Origin: Urechis unicinctus
Taxonomy: Eukaryota; Annelida; Polychaeta; Xenopneusta; Urechidae
Assembly: GCA_034190875.2 (NCBI GenBank)
Contig: CM067357.1
Span: 20,839,144 to 20,903,143 of the forward strand
Direction of reading: 5' to 3'
Length of the DNA stretch: 64,000 nucleotides
Under the pieces are notes generated by a model. The model saw nothing but the letters and a program-made list of their open reading frames with translations, was not told the origin of the DNA and searched no databases. Position numbers and translations under genes: made by a program. Shown one piece after another: positions 1-14,788 of this stretch (positions are counted from its first letter, which is position 1; every line of letters begins with the position of its first letter).

Positions 1-1919
<1,919 letters not shown>

Positions 1920-2245
1920 GGGCTTTACATTGTTTGCACTAAGGTAAATCAATTTATTTTCCGCTTAGGAACAAGGCAGAATTTACTTTGTACATGTCAA
2001 TCACTCCTTATTGTGGACAGCAGCTGGGAAAAGTACACTTATCAAAAAGTCCTGCATTTTGCAAATGTCAATACGTTTCCATCGAAGCGACATCGTCGTT
2101 ATAAACGGTTATGCAAAACCTGGCTACTTTATTCTGATCTTTAACCATATCATATAATATGTTTTGTAGTAGATAACTTATGTATATCGGAACTCATCTA
2201 ATAAACTGCAATTAATCGTAATTGTACCTCGGATATTTAGTCATC
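1920..2245 (+). repeat. giant repeat copy A, left end block
   Basis: This block aligns with copy C at about 45060-45370. Shared landmarks in order are a GTAAATCAATTTA-like start, CATGTCAAT, then CCTGCATTTTGCAAATGTCAA, ACATCGTCGT, and a stretch ending in CTGCAATTAATC. Identity is roughly four in five with small indels. It is the leftmost part of the unit I can match, so the true unit end may lie further left. Confidence 0.7.
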
Positions 2246-2654
2246 AAGGATATTCAATCGTGGATTTAGCGCCACGTGTAGTAACAAATATTGCTTACTG
2301 CATGAACGAAGCAAAATGTTTACACGTGCAGAATGTACTACATATACTGATGCATATGCAGGTTATTCTCACATTGCTCTATTTTTGCATTAAAGGCGAT
2401 ATCACAGCGTTTGCTAATGCCTTACGGCACGACGTACGTCCTTGTTTTGGTAAGGAACTCAGAAAGGGTTTTCATGTGACAAGTACAGCAGGCTTTACAG
2501 GACGGAGGGAAAAAGTCCCCCTACAGTGATACATATACTAGGGCAAATGGTCAAACGATATTCAACTAACATGACCGCAATAGGAAAGTATAAAACGGAC
2601 AGCTGATCATCATTCTGATGCAACCTAAATGACCAACCTTGCTAACGACATAAA
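2246..2654 (+). other. weakly matched part of copy A
   Basis: This lies between two well-matched blocks of copy A. It corresponds in position to copy C 45370-46190 and shows only faint similarity there (a TTCTCACAT...GCTC stretch). No gene is supported. A plus-strand frame of 89 codons at 2260-2529 has no counterpart in copy C. Confidence 0.4.
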
Positions 2655-4930
2655 AGATACGTAAGGTACTAACGAGCTCATTAAACGTTGTATTCACCCG
2701 ACAACGAGATACGCGAGATCAGGATTACTCCAAACCTGTGTATAATGATGATTATTGCGACACACAACAGTGCCAAGATCCGGAGTGTATTCAAGCATCA
2801 CAATTATTCCCATCTATTATGTCGCGATAACATCTCACAAAAGAAAGATACAGATAATAGGTTTCCTCATGCAACTTTCCTTATCGTTTGCATTATTTGT
2901 CCCCACCTCCCCCGCGCAGCCAGTCATGATACTTAGCTATATATAACCTTGTTATCACGAACACATTATCACCCACTTGGTCTTGATAATTATGTGTTAT
3001 ATACTCCTTATAACAATGGATTTGTCCCCATCAACGTGGATAAAATGTGACTGCCCAGAATATGCTGATGAACAATTTAAAAATACAACTTTATTATTAT
3101 AATCATACCCTGGGAAAAGGTTTCGATGTAATTTTTACAGTTATTCACAACGGAAACCATTATCAAAGCTATTCGCAAAAAGCAATGGCCATACGTTCAA
3201 ATGCGGCATACAAAAGGAAATTGTAGCCATGCACCTCAGGTATTTCCGCGTTCTTCTGAGAGTAGGTCGCTGTTGCCATTGGAAACGACCTGTAAAATAT
3301 TATGCACCTCAACGGAGAGTGAAGCGTCGTAAAACCTGATCTCTTAATGGTCAAGACCTCTCTTTTAGTTGGCTATGAAATACCAAGTACGATGTATGCA
3401 GTCGATAACGCTGCTTTGCATTATGGATGAAATGTTACATGAAATAAATGTGACATACCAAGACAAAGTAGTAGTGTGGTCAAACGAGTTTCCCTGTAAA
3501 ATGCAAGAATATCAAAGGAACAAGACCGCACCCGATGATGTTCAAAGAGGGAGATTACGTTTAGGCAGAATATATGCAGTTTTTACTACACATAAGCTAC
3601 AAACTAAAACAAGCTATCGTTGAGCGTTTATGTCTTTTTAATTATGGTCGTGTTGTGAAACCAGATGCCAAAGACTCGATCAGGTACGTTATTGTATCCG
3701 TTGCTCTCCTTGCCATAACACAGCCGTCCGCAAGTCTCACAACGACATGAAATAAAAATAGTAAGTCATTGAAAACGCACCTAAAAACATTGCACAGCTA
3801 TGCAGGGTCGCCGCTAAAACCTAACAAAAAACCTCTTCAGAAAACAGTACCACATATTGAGTTTTAGAAAATTGGAAAGCGCTTTTTGGCTTCATTGTTA
3901 ATTAGCACCCTGGAGAGTTGGTAGTACTATATGAACTGGTTTGATTATTAATGATTTGGCAATGATGCGGATGAACTTAACACAAAATACCATTCAGACA
4001 ATTGAAACGTCCCTGTAATTGTTAACTGCGTTAAACTAATGAAGGCACGGAAAATCTCTACTCACGGCTTCTGAATGAGCAAGTCAAAGACATATCGTTT
4101 ACTATATTCAGGCCGTCAATTTCTAGCGTCAATGCGTTGCATCATGACGCATGTTTAATGTACTCACGGCTTCTGAATGAGCAAGTCAAAGACATATCGT
4201 TTACTATATTCAGGCCGTCAATTTCTAGCGTCAATGCGTTGCATCATGACGCATGTTTAATGTACGCAAGTGTCAGTATATATAGTGATCTTTTCTAAGA
4301 ATAATCGTATAATATGCCATTTATCCAGGCCGGTGACAAATCGTTCGACATCCATTTTATGTTCAACTATCCATAGTCCGGCCTTAAGATAATGGAGAGT
4401 TGTGTATAAATTAGGAGAGGACAGACGAGCCAATGGCAAAGTCCATAAATGCTAATATCATGCGAAAACATCGACAAGATGTCGGTCCGGAAGCATCTTT
4501 GATTGTCCTTGTTTCTATTTCATTCATTCCGAGATCATGAAAATATATTGACGCTGCTCTTTCAGCCTCAAACATTAACTTAGATTGGCTAAAAATGGGC
4601 CAACAGCATGATGTCAAAGGTTAACGGGCTGTAACTGATGCAGGGCACCATTATTCAGCCCACAAACAATACCCGTGGCTATACTCTCATTCACATTCAT
4701 GACCATCTTGGGACTGTCCCGCCTCATGGCTCAATGCAGCTGCGGGCACTGTCCATACATCACAATGATTTGCAGTATTTCCGTAACACCTTTAATGGCT
4801 AGTGCATTAGCAAGCACTATGGCACTGCTCTGTTGCTTGCCATGATCGGGTGATTGAATCAACCATGATAATGAAACTGACCAGCATAAAATCATGGAAG
4901 TAACATTTTAGCATCATGTAAGAGAAAATT
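2655..4930 (+). repeat. giant repeat copy A, block shared by A, B and C
   Basis: This block aligns in order with copy B 20090-24060 and copy C 46190-49950. Clear landmarks are AGTGTATTCAAGCATCACAA (2783-2802; 46559-46578 in C), TGTTGCCATT followed by GAAACGACCT near 3270-3290, and TTTTAGTTGGCT near 3362. Copy A lacks several pieces present in B and C: about 0.25 kb at 2783, about 1.1 kb near 2860 and about 0.15 kb near 4665. No reading frame is kept among copies, so the block is non-coding. Confidence 0.85.
4059..4264 (+). repeat. perfect 103-bp tandem duplication
   Basis: Two adjacent copies, 4059-4161 and 4162-4264, read the same from TACTCACGGCTTCTGAATGA to GACGCATGTTTAATG with no differences seen. 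Copies B and C of the surrounding repeat hold one unit only. The duplication is therefore specific to copy A and young compared with the roughly 20 percent divergence around it. Confidence 0.95.
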
Positions 4931-6260
4931 TATGTTTGCGCGTTAAGTAGCAAATGCATCACTGAATGCCAACATAAGTGCATGGCCTTCATGATATGAG
5001 CCTAATAATGTGTCCACACAAATTCTTTCCTTACTTACTTGGCGTATCCATTGAGATCCTGATTGTTACATTATATCCGTGCAGCCTAACTTTATGAAGC
5101 TTTAAAGACTTGTGTAGCCCTTTTTGCTGCGCCCAATCATGTCAACTAGCAGTACCATATATATCCACCAAGCCCAAGAAACGTATAGTAAATATACACA
5201 TCTTAACACGCTGGTGTTAGCACGCAATGATAGTATACTGGCAACCTATTGGCTAAGGATTGATGAGACTATGAAGGAAATAAAATACAAACATTTGCGC
5301 AACTTGAATCACCGGCTAACATGATAAATTCAATGTTAAAGAGACTGTTCAGCCCCAAATTTGGAACGAGGTTGCCTAGCAAGCAACTTGGCAACCGCAC
5401 CTTGGAAACCAACAGTTTTACGTTTTCAGACCTTCAGTCGCTACGCGGCGCAGCGGTCTCAGAAAATAGATCCATGCTTCGGCTGTCGCCATATATGATG
5501 CCGTAAATTACCCTTTCTGCTTGTCGGTCTAGTTTATGCGCAGTGATGCCCACAACTTAAATGAGTGAAGATTTGATGAAATCTACATTTTGTTACCAAA
5601 GCGGAAGCATACACATTGATAGCGAGGTAGTTATGCGGCGCGTAATGATTCACAGCTAACATTCGCGTGGTTCATGGTTTTAGGGAGGCACCGTTATCGA
5701 TGGAACGACACAAATAAATCAAACAGATTTACACAATACATCATGAATATTTCCAGTCAAATTATAATGTTGAACATTTATCTACATGATTTTCGATAAA
5801 GTAAACTTAGCGGCACAAATTAAAAGATGCCATTATTTATATCTGCGTTAAACTTAGTTATGTATTAACAAAATGGTCTCTGAGTGCCAGCTATGGAGCT
5901 GAACAGCCTCTTTTAAGCATAATTGCCTCTCTTTTGAGCACTTTACAAGTATAAAACGAAGCAACCATTTTAATGATTTGCTGAACGCTGACAAACCTAT
6001 GGCTGTAACATCTGTAGGATGTCTCCTTGAATTGTAACACATAACGAATTTAACAAGTGCCATATATATGGTTCACGACCTCATTATGTACACAGCCGCG
6101 GCACAATCACAAAGCAAACGAAATGCCGAACGTATATCGTACTCAGTAAGTTTCCAATAATTGTCTCGATCTCGCCCCATCTCGTTAACCCGTAAACATC
6201 GTGTTTAAGGTCTTATGCGGTAAATGTGCGTACATTATAGATATTCACTAATTCTTTTAT
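4930..6260 (+). repeat. giant repeat copy A, block split by a MITE
   Basis: This aligns with copy B 27740-28400 and copy C 53320-54030. Landmarks are TTTTTGCTGCGCCCAATCAT near 5128, ATTGATGAGACTATG near 5260, CAAACCTATGGCTGTAACATC near 5993 and CACAGCCGCGGCACAATC near 6091. At about 4930 copy A jumps across 3.4-3.7 kb that is present in B and C, so a deletion joins the previous block to this one. A 574-bp transposon interrupts the block. Confidence 0.85.
5339..5912. mobile_element. 574-bp non-autonomous DNA transposon (MITE) with TTA target duplication
   Basis: The ends form imperfect terminal inverted repeats of about 26 bp: the left begins AAGAGACTGTTCAGCCCCA and the reverse complement of the right begins AAGAGGCTGTTCAGCTCCA. 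TTA flanks both sides (5336-5338 and 5913-5915). Copy B keeps the uninterrupted site (GATGC-TGA-AGTATAATTGCC against CAATG-TTA-AGCATAATTGCC here), which confirms insertion and its edges. A 3-bp TTA/TAA duplication is typical of PIF/Harbinger elements; the family is inferred from that alone, since TIR sequence and a transposase are not available. No transposase is encoded. Confidence 0.85.
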
Positions 6261-6399
6261 TCACATTCATAAAGAAAGTCAGTTGCAGATGCCAATTTCA
6301 GCTCTCATATATTGCCTTTGAGGTAAATACCTTCCCAAACATCACACGGTGTTATGTGTAGACTCCCATGCATCCTTATAAACATGTGCAAATGTGAAC
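6261..6399 (+). other. short unmatched piece in copy A
   Basis: Similarity to copies B and C fades at about 6260 and returns, matching C, at about 6400. No feature is visible. Confidence 0.4.
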
Positions 6400-9300
6400 A
6401 TCGATAAGATAGTTCCGTTAGAAAAATCGCCACAATAATTCCTCAATTTCGCCATTGTGTAAAAATTATGTCACGAATCCCTCTCAACAAATCACCTCTT
6501 TATTAAGCATAAAACATTCACAAAAGCTTGTAAAACGATTGTTACAAAACTGTAAGTACTAGGAAGTTAAATTAATTAGAAATTAAGCTTCTATTGAAAT
6601 ATCAATTTGAGATCAAAATATCGTTATTTTGGTTTCGACTTCACTAGTGAATCGCCTTCGTTAAAAAAAATAATATATTACTACATTATTGCAATTAAAA
6701 TTTAAGCCAAATGTAAGTTGAGAAAAACCTCTCTAACATCATTGCTAGATACCTAACAGAAGTGAATGATTGATTTCAATAGTAATTGTACACATATATG
6801 TAATCATGAAGTTCTCACGCAGGATTTTAAGAATCTAATCCATCACTTATGGATACCTTTAACACACAAGTATGCTATGAGAGTAACCACGCTATTACAA
6901 CCTTGATAAATAGAATATATTCGACAGTTGCAACGGGAAGGGATTCGTATAATATATAAATGGACACAGCATCACGTCTTGTCAGATAGAGTATTGTGAG
7001 TAATTACAGTGAATCAAATGTGATATATAAACAATGCTTATGTTTTTACTCATGGCTTCATTGCCAAAAAGAAATGAGAACAAATGTATATGTATTAATC
7101 ACATAATGTTAGAGGTAAGTCTTGTCTTGCCACATTGCGGCTATAGTGTTCAAATTTGGAACACTAAACTCACTGGAAATCCTTGATATTACTGACTCGC
7201 TTCTACCAACACAAACAGTCAGATAGTATGTGACAACCGAAAGCCATGAGCTTAACACACTTCGCAATAAATGCGGACTAAGGGTTTAAGAAAGCTATAA
7301 ATAGCATTTGTTAGAATAGCCACTGCAGTTGGGGTGACAACGCGCGAAGTTTGTCGTTACGGTGAATCACGAAGGTAGACAATAGGAATTGTGTCAACAC
7401 TGCTCATTTGATTTCCTCCTTAATAATCATGCAGAATTTTTGCCTTCTATAGATGTATGTCATCTGCCTCTAGTATAAGTAAAAATAAGTCCCTGTTAAG
7501 CATAACATTATTTCCTTTTAGCGATGGTAGCTGCGTAGTTAATCATGAAATATTAATTGACATTTCAGATGGACATTAATGCGCTCGTCCCATGTTGTTA
7601 TGTTAATTAACAGTGTGTCGCTGAAAGCACTAGCACTTACAAAGAACTCCTCAAATGAACCGTAAATGACATTCCTGTTCCTATAAAGAGATATCGTGAT
7701 GTGAGAATTGGATGAACTGACTAAACATGCAGAATGATGTTCTCAAGTACTATGATTTCACATAGCGTTGAAAAATACTTAAATTCAGTATGCAATGATA
7801 CACAAATGAAGAAACGAGAGTGGAAAGACAAAAAAAGCTTCAGAGTCAACATTACGCACTCTACCCCTTTATTTGGAAGCGTCTATTGACGTCGCCAATA
7901 ACCAGTATCGTTCATTTCCAAAATATTCAAATACTACTGTAAACAATCGAAATTGATTGATTTTATACCAAATGAAAGGGCAGTTTTTAATAACAATTCA
8001 TTTGGTCTGCATTTTATCATGAAAACTACTGTATGAGTCTAAAAAGTAGATTGTTACCAATTATGGCATATTGAGTGATCAATTGTTATGGCGAGATGAA
8101 ACGTTCTGCATTGTTTATGTGCCATCATGGTATGATTCTGAATGTGCTGAGTGAGTACGCATGACATTGCAACTCGCTTCAACGCCGGCAGGACCCATAG
8201 CTAGGGTGGTTCAATGGAACGTGTATTACCTTTTAAATAGGATTTTGTGTACCTTGCTATGACCTTGGTGGCAAATTGCATTATATACCAATACTCTGCC
8301 CAATGAGCCTTGGCCTCTTTGATATTCAAACAGAAGAGTTTCATAAGTTCATCCTTAAGACGGAATTAGTTTCTTAAGTTACTGAGATTATGCTATAAAC
8401 ACTGCCCTGATGAATATGTTTTTTAGTTGCAATGCAACAGAAATCAATAGGCGTTCACTTAACGCTTATGTTTTACTGAGGACGAGATGTTTAGCTTAAC
8501 GCTTAAAGAATATTTATCAAATACAACTGATTGTCATTTCAAATTGAGTAACAATATTTAAGGTTCTACGTTTTCCAAAACCAGCCAGTTACCTAGCGCT
8601 TTGCATTATATCATATTTATTCCCAAACAACATATGATATTTTCCATGTAATTGCTTGCAGACTTCCCTACATCACTTCATAGAAAAAACACATTATTGG
8701 TTGAACTTGGTCATTAGCACGATATAGGACGGTCTGGTTAAAGATGTATACACATACGTCACGTATCGCCGGCAATCTATCATGTCTTTGTTGCACACGG
8801 ATTTCCAGAGAACCTGGTCATTGCAAATTACAAGAATCGGCCATGACTGACTTTACTTAACAATAAAAATGCTTGATATAAGGCACGTTCTACAATCAAT
8901 CTGCTGTTCCACACGTCGCTTTCCATAAGGATATATATTGGAGAGACAATAATGTAGTACAATTGTGATGCTAGAATAACACCCATCGAGCACCAACCCG
9001 TTGGCCATATTGGTTTGCAAACACCAAACACACAACAGAACAGCAGATTTTGGTTGAGCTATGTCATTGTCTCATGAGATTGGGTGACGTAGCTATTCAT
9101 TTTAATTACAGGTGCACATACCATTGTACATCCGCTGTACTAAACTAATTGAAAAAATCTGGTACCATTCTCCGACGCACATCCCTTGTATTATATTATG
9201 AAATCGTTCCTGTACGTCAATAGATACTGTGCCCATTAACGCTATACAGAGTACTACATTAATATATATTAACAGATTGAATAGTATAATATACCAGCAA

Positions 9301-9850
9301 TATAATGAACAGGCTTGTAACATTGTGACAAAGATGTTTTTATCCCAACAACGAGGTCATTTTTTCAAGGTGTGAATTTGATGCAAAAATCTAATCGGCC
9401 ATCGTATTGTACATCGTTTGAATGTGATATCGCAGGAAGCATATTTATTTACATTGTGTTATTAAGTGTAATGTAGACGAACACATAAAACTTGTACTGT
9501 GCTAAGCAAAGAAGGGGCCAGTGAGGGCCGGTTTAAGAGATTGGTTAAGAGGAAAATCTTAAACAAAAGTAAACGTCAAGATGGCGAGGATTATGACTGA
9601 CTTGACACTTTAATCAGTTATGACCATAATTGCTTTCAGAATGTACATCATGGGTTGTGCTTTCAGAATGTGTTGTCTTTTACGAAATAGCTGTTATCTG
9701 ACATGATGGTTTCACATCTATGTACTTCTCTGGAAATATTATTGTCCAAGCTCCATAATTGGAAAAAAATTGTTTAACGATAATGATACTTTCAAGGTGA
9801 TGGTAATCATTGACATTTTGAGAAAGTTATTAGTTGCGAGAACACAAAGT
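6400..9850 (+). repeat. giant repeat copy A, long block shared with C, partly with B
   Basis: This aligns with copy C 56455-60075 throughout and with copy B 29130-30485 for about 6690-7772. Landmarks are GATAGTTCCGTTAGA near 6406, AGAAATGAGAACAAATGTAT near 7070, GTGTCAACACTGCTCATTTGATT near 7391, CTAGGGTGGTTCAATG near 8200, ATGTCTTTGTTGCACACGGATT near 8780 and CATCCCTTGTATTATATTATGAA near 9180. Similarity runs evenly with no codon-like pattern, and short open frames are not shared, so I treat it as non-coding. Confidence 0.85.
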
Positions 9851-10959
9851 GTAGATATTTAGTCTATGTCTCAATACCATTTGTGATTTATTAATCCATG
9901 CCATGTGTTGAATTGACGACGGAACGTAAATCAATGTGCTCAAAGGGTGATTCACACAACCGTCATAAATATTGCTGAAAATCATATTTTGATCAATAAG
10001 TCTCGCGCTACCACCAGGCAGTGATATATTATTATACTTTCGCGTGCACGACGCGCATTAATGGCGGTTCACATTCATTCAACAATGTATCATTCAATTT
10101 CGTGATTACGCTTATCCATGGAATTACTAATTTTCTTGTCACAGCACAGGAAACGGCTTATAGACAATGTGAGTTCGTAATTGATAAAGGTGAAATGCCT
10201 AAAAGTATAATTTATCATGGCATAACCGAATCGCTTTACCGATCTGATGTTTAGCAAGCCTGTGAAGCGAGAATAAGGGCCAGTTTTGTCGATTAGATAT
10301 AGGTTCTTATAAGCTACTTCAACATTGCAATATATAGCCTTAATCGTATGATTTATTGATCCACATAGACTGTTATATCAAATAAATGACTCACAAGGAA
10401 AGACCATCTGACACATGAAAGCTCCATTATCGATATAAACTATAAAAGTCTATAAAAAGCCATTACTATAATGAATAACCAAGGTCAATGTACATCCAAG
10501 CAAGAAGCAATGGCTGGAAACAAAGTAGAATTAATTGCATGGTACAAATATCCATTCTCCATCTAATTATTCTCACAAAGCCATCATCGTTTCCTGCTTT
10601 GATATTAAAAACACTTTCCCATCAGATAAGGTCGTCATCTGTCCCTGATGTCTTTGCTGCCACTGCAGAATAAAAGGTATGACGGGGATAACATCATGTT
10701 CATGATTGATGAAAATAAGTCATAGTTATGGTCATATTTGAGCACGCTGATGCAAAGCTTGTCACACTAGGCGTCACAGTTCATGGTGATAATTGCTATG
10801 GTTAAGTAACATCGAATATAGAAGAGGCCAATTTGGCTTGCTAGATTTTAATCGCGGATATCCCGAAATGGGTGTTGGATGCAACTATTGTATCGATCAT
10901 ACCTACCCCCAACCCCCACCCACCCAGGACAGCAAGAACAAACTGGGTTCTACGCATGT
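9851..10959 (+). repeat. copy A block missing from C, related to 34470-34825
   Basis: Copy C passes straight from its 9850 equivalent to its 10960 equivalent, so this 1.1 kb is absent there. The part at about 10080-10415 aligns with 34470-34825 in the insert of copy B. Matches in order are GTGATTA...CATG...TACTAAT.TT, CTCTGATGTTTAGC, ATATA.GTTCTTA, TATGATTTATT and TATCAA..AA.TGACTCA. The block thus belongs to the ancestral unit and was deleted from C. No gene is supported. Confidence 0.65.
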
Positions 10960-12120
10960 ATACGGCCTTTTACCTACCTCAGTCATGCCTTTCCGACAAT
11001 TTATTGGGCTAGTGTTAGCAGCAGTCTGAGATGTAAACATTTACTCCAAACAACTTACCAATTTATACACGTGCACACAATGAATGTCTCAAAGTTGTCT
11101 TAAATGTCTGTCACATAACGATTAGTAGTAGCAAAATGTCCGCCCTGCACTTCTGGTAGGGAACAGAACTGTCAATTATATAATAGAGAAATGAAACTGA
11201 ATGTAATAAGAAGTACAATGATACGCGTTTAATGACATCCAAATTATTACAGATCAAATTAAATGGCATACATTAGCGTTAAACATGGATGGAAGTCTAA
11301 TGTAGCAAAGAGCTGATCGTTGGCAACCACGAGAGAAAATGTTTAAGAAAGTTTTGAAAGAAGCAAATACTTGTTTTTTCGTGTCATTCATCAGCAGTGC
11401 TTGTAATATCAGATGCCGTTGATAATTGCGGTAAAACCAGATGAATGCAAATTTATCAAATGAATAGAGCCTCTGCAATCTGTGATAATTCGTGCAGTAC
11501 AAGATGGTCCACGATTCGAATGATTGGATGACATCCAAATTCTTAGAAATAATATTAAATCGCATAAATGAGCGCAAACATGAATGGAAGTCTGATGTAG
11601 CAAAGACTTCATTGTTGGCAACCGCACAAAACAATGTTTACGCAAATATTAAAAATATATGGCATCTATATGCTTTGTCATGTCATTGATCAGCAGTGCT
11701 CGTACTATCAGTTTTTTGTTGATATGTCCTGTAAGCCAGATGAATGCCCATTTATCAAATGCACAGCGCTACTGCTATCTTTGATAATTCGTGCAGTACA
11801 AGATGGTCCACGACTCGACTCATTGGTTAGTTGTTTTAGCTAATTCCAGCGCCGTAATTTAGAAATACTAATTTAGTCCAATTTGTTGGTTTCATTGGAT
11901 CAAGTGGAGAGTAAAATCCAGGATGTTCTGAATTGATTATGATATTAAAGAGAAAGGAAAGAGAGAAGAGAGAGAGCTAAGAGTGAATGCAATGAGAAAT
12001 ATACGGTTATAGTGTGTGAAGACAACGATTGGTTTTGGGTATACAGTGTTGAATAATTAATCAAAAGTGCATCCAATGTGTTGTATCCCGGTCTGAGTCA
12101 TGGGCTTGAAAGTGTTGTGG
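10960..12120 (+). repeat. giant repeat copy A, block shared with C
   Basis: This aligns with copy C 60075-61000. Landmarks are GGCCTTTTACC then CTCAGTCATGCCTTT near 10963-10993, GCGTTAAACATGGATGGAAGTC near 11275, TATAGTGTGTGAAGACAACGAT near 12008 and GAGTCATGGGCTTGAAAG near 12095. The block contains a tandem duplication. Copy C has an extra 0.15 kb at about 60230-60370. Confidence 0.8.
11231..11826 (+). repeat. 296-bp tandem duplication inside copy A
   Basis: Unit 1 (about 11231-11526) and unit 2 (about 11527-11826) align end to end with a period of 296 bp. Both carry ATGACATCCAAATT at the start, CATGAATGGAAGTCT-like sequence, ATCAGCAGTGCT, and TTCGTGCAGTACAAGATGGT at the end. Copy C has one unit only (about 60508-60800). 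The two units differ at many positions, so this duplication is older than the 103-bp one. Confidence 0.9.
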
Positions 12121-12369
12121 CGTGAACAGCTGTGTGTAAACAACCGAGCTGGTATTACGTTGTGGTACAGACAATTAAGATTGCAAATAGTTTTATACCG
12201 ATTTAAAGTTGTCACCCTCCCCAAAAATGAATTTCAGTTGGATTATATAGTGTCGTTCATAATGCGAAACAACGTTTGTAATATGCTACGTAAAGAAACC
12301 AGCGAGGAATTGATTGAAAGATCTGCTGAGTAACTTAGGCATTATATGGTCTTTACGCTGAAGGCACTT
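12121..12369 (+). other. copy A sequence without a visible partner
   Basis: This lies between blocks shared with C (left) and B (right). A plus-strand frame of 77 codons starts at 12100, but nothing recognisable is encoded. Confidence 0.35.
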
Positions 12370-13600
12370 CTGCACTAAACTTTTCTTACAACGGATAACT
12401 CTCCGAGTGCGATAGGAGCTCGGAAGTTCTTCATTCGAGGAGAAACTTCAGAAGCCAATAAGGCTTCACGGCGTGTAGGGGATGTACACCGCCCCTCTTT
12501 GTATTCAAAGACGCGACTGAAGTTGACATAAACATTGAAAACGTTATGCGTAGTCCTTCAAATCTGTAGCCTCTGGAATATTTTAACCCCCGTATTGCCT
12601 ACTATCGGATATATTGTGGTGTAAATTAAATAGCGCTATACATTGATAATTTAAAATACTAACCTCACACAGATATTGCCAAAAATCATCTTATCCTTAG
12701 AGACAAAGCTCGCGAAAAGGACACTATTTGCTGGCTGATTTAGGAGATTTGTCCAGTCAATATTATAGGAGGATGTTGTTTCAGAATAGTGATAACTGTG
12801 TATCGAAAGCAACTATGCATTACAAACTATTGATTTCCAATTGATCTGTAAAACGTTACTTACATTGTACATTTGTTAGGCAAGACATTGTCGACTACGT
12901 AGTAACTGAGGGTTTATTTTAATTTGCTATTTTACTGGAGACATCTATTCGTTGGTGTCTCTTGTGTGAAATAAACTGAGCATTTTAGACAACAAAACTT
13001 TGCCCTGCTTTACATACTTTGCACATTAATAAATATCGAGCTAGCGTAGGTGTAAATATTGTCGAATAACCGTGATGCTTGCGTGGTGCTTAAGCTGGAT
13101 GCACCTCATAAAGAGGATGCATTACAATTTGCTTTAATACAAAGAATATGTATCCACCAGAACAAATGCCTGCAAATATGAAATGATTATGTCTTCTCTG
13201 TGGCCCCCTCATTTACTATTATGGATTTGTAATTTGGAATTAAGTTAAATATGGCATGTGTACTGAAGCAGGAAATTCGCCCCTCACCAGAAATTACACC
13301 CGGATGTCTGACCAGGACTTAAAGTGTAATAAATATCATCACTGCCAATATTCCGGTAATGGTTGCATTCTGTACATTAGTTCACTTCCGACAATCCTTG
13401 GAGCATTCTGGTTTTGTGGACAGGCGGAACAAGAGACCCATAAATACTGCGCCTTCAAACATCACGTCCGAGTCTCATTAGGCTTCGGGGTGGTTGATTT
13501 CAGTAATGAGGTCGGAGCAGCATGGAAGTAGTGAATGGTCTTAACCCAACAGAACCCTCTGACGAAGGCTACCAACCTTAAGCAACTGCTCCTTCTTCAA
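12370..13600 (+). repeat. giant repeat copy A, right-hand block shared with B
   Basis: This aligns with copy B 30500-31420. Landmarks are CGGATAACTC.CCG near 12393, TCATTCGAGGAGAAACT near 12431, TACTATCGGATATATTGTGGTG near 12599, TTTGTTAGGCAA near 12871, ATTAATAAATATCGAG near 13025 and TTTGACGAAGGCT.CCA.CCTTAAG near 13560. Similarity to B stops where the AT-tract cluster begins. Confidence 0.8.
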
Positions 13601-13631
13601 ACATATATATGTATATATACATATATGAATA

Positions 13632-13683
<52 letters not shown>

Positions 13684-13774
13684 TATTTATATATACAAAT
13701 ATATTTATATATTTATTTATATATATACATATATATGTATATACACACATATATATTAATGTGTTTTTATATAA

Positions 13775-13849
<75 letters not shown>
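13600..13849. repeat. compound AT-rich microsatellite
   Basis: Two pure AT tracts (about 13637-13680 and 13781-13849) are joined by imperfect TATA, TTTA and CACA variants. The tract begins exactly where copy A loses similarity to copy B. Confidence 0.95.

Positions 13850-14788
<939 letters not shown>

Noticed and set aside
11254-11634. Minus-strand frame of 126 codons
   Set aside because: It spans the 296-bp tandem duplication; the single unit in copy C does not keep it.
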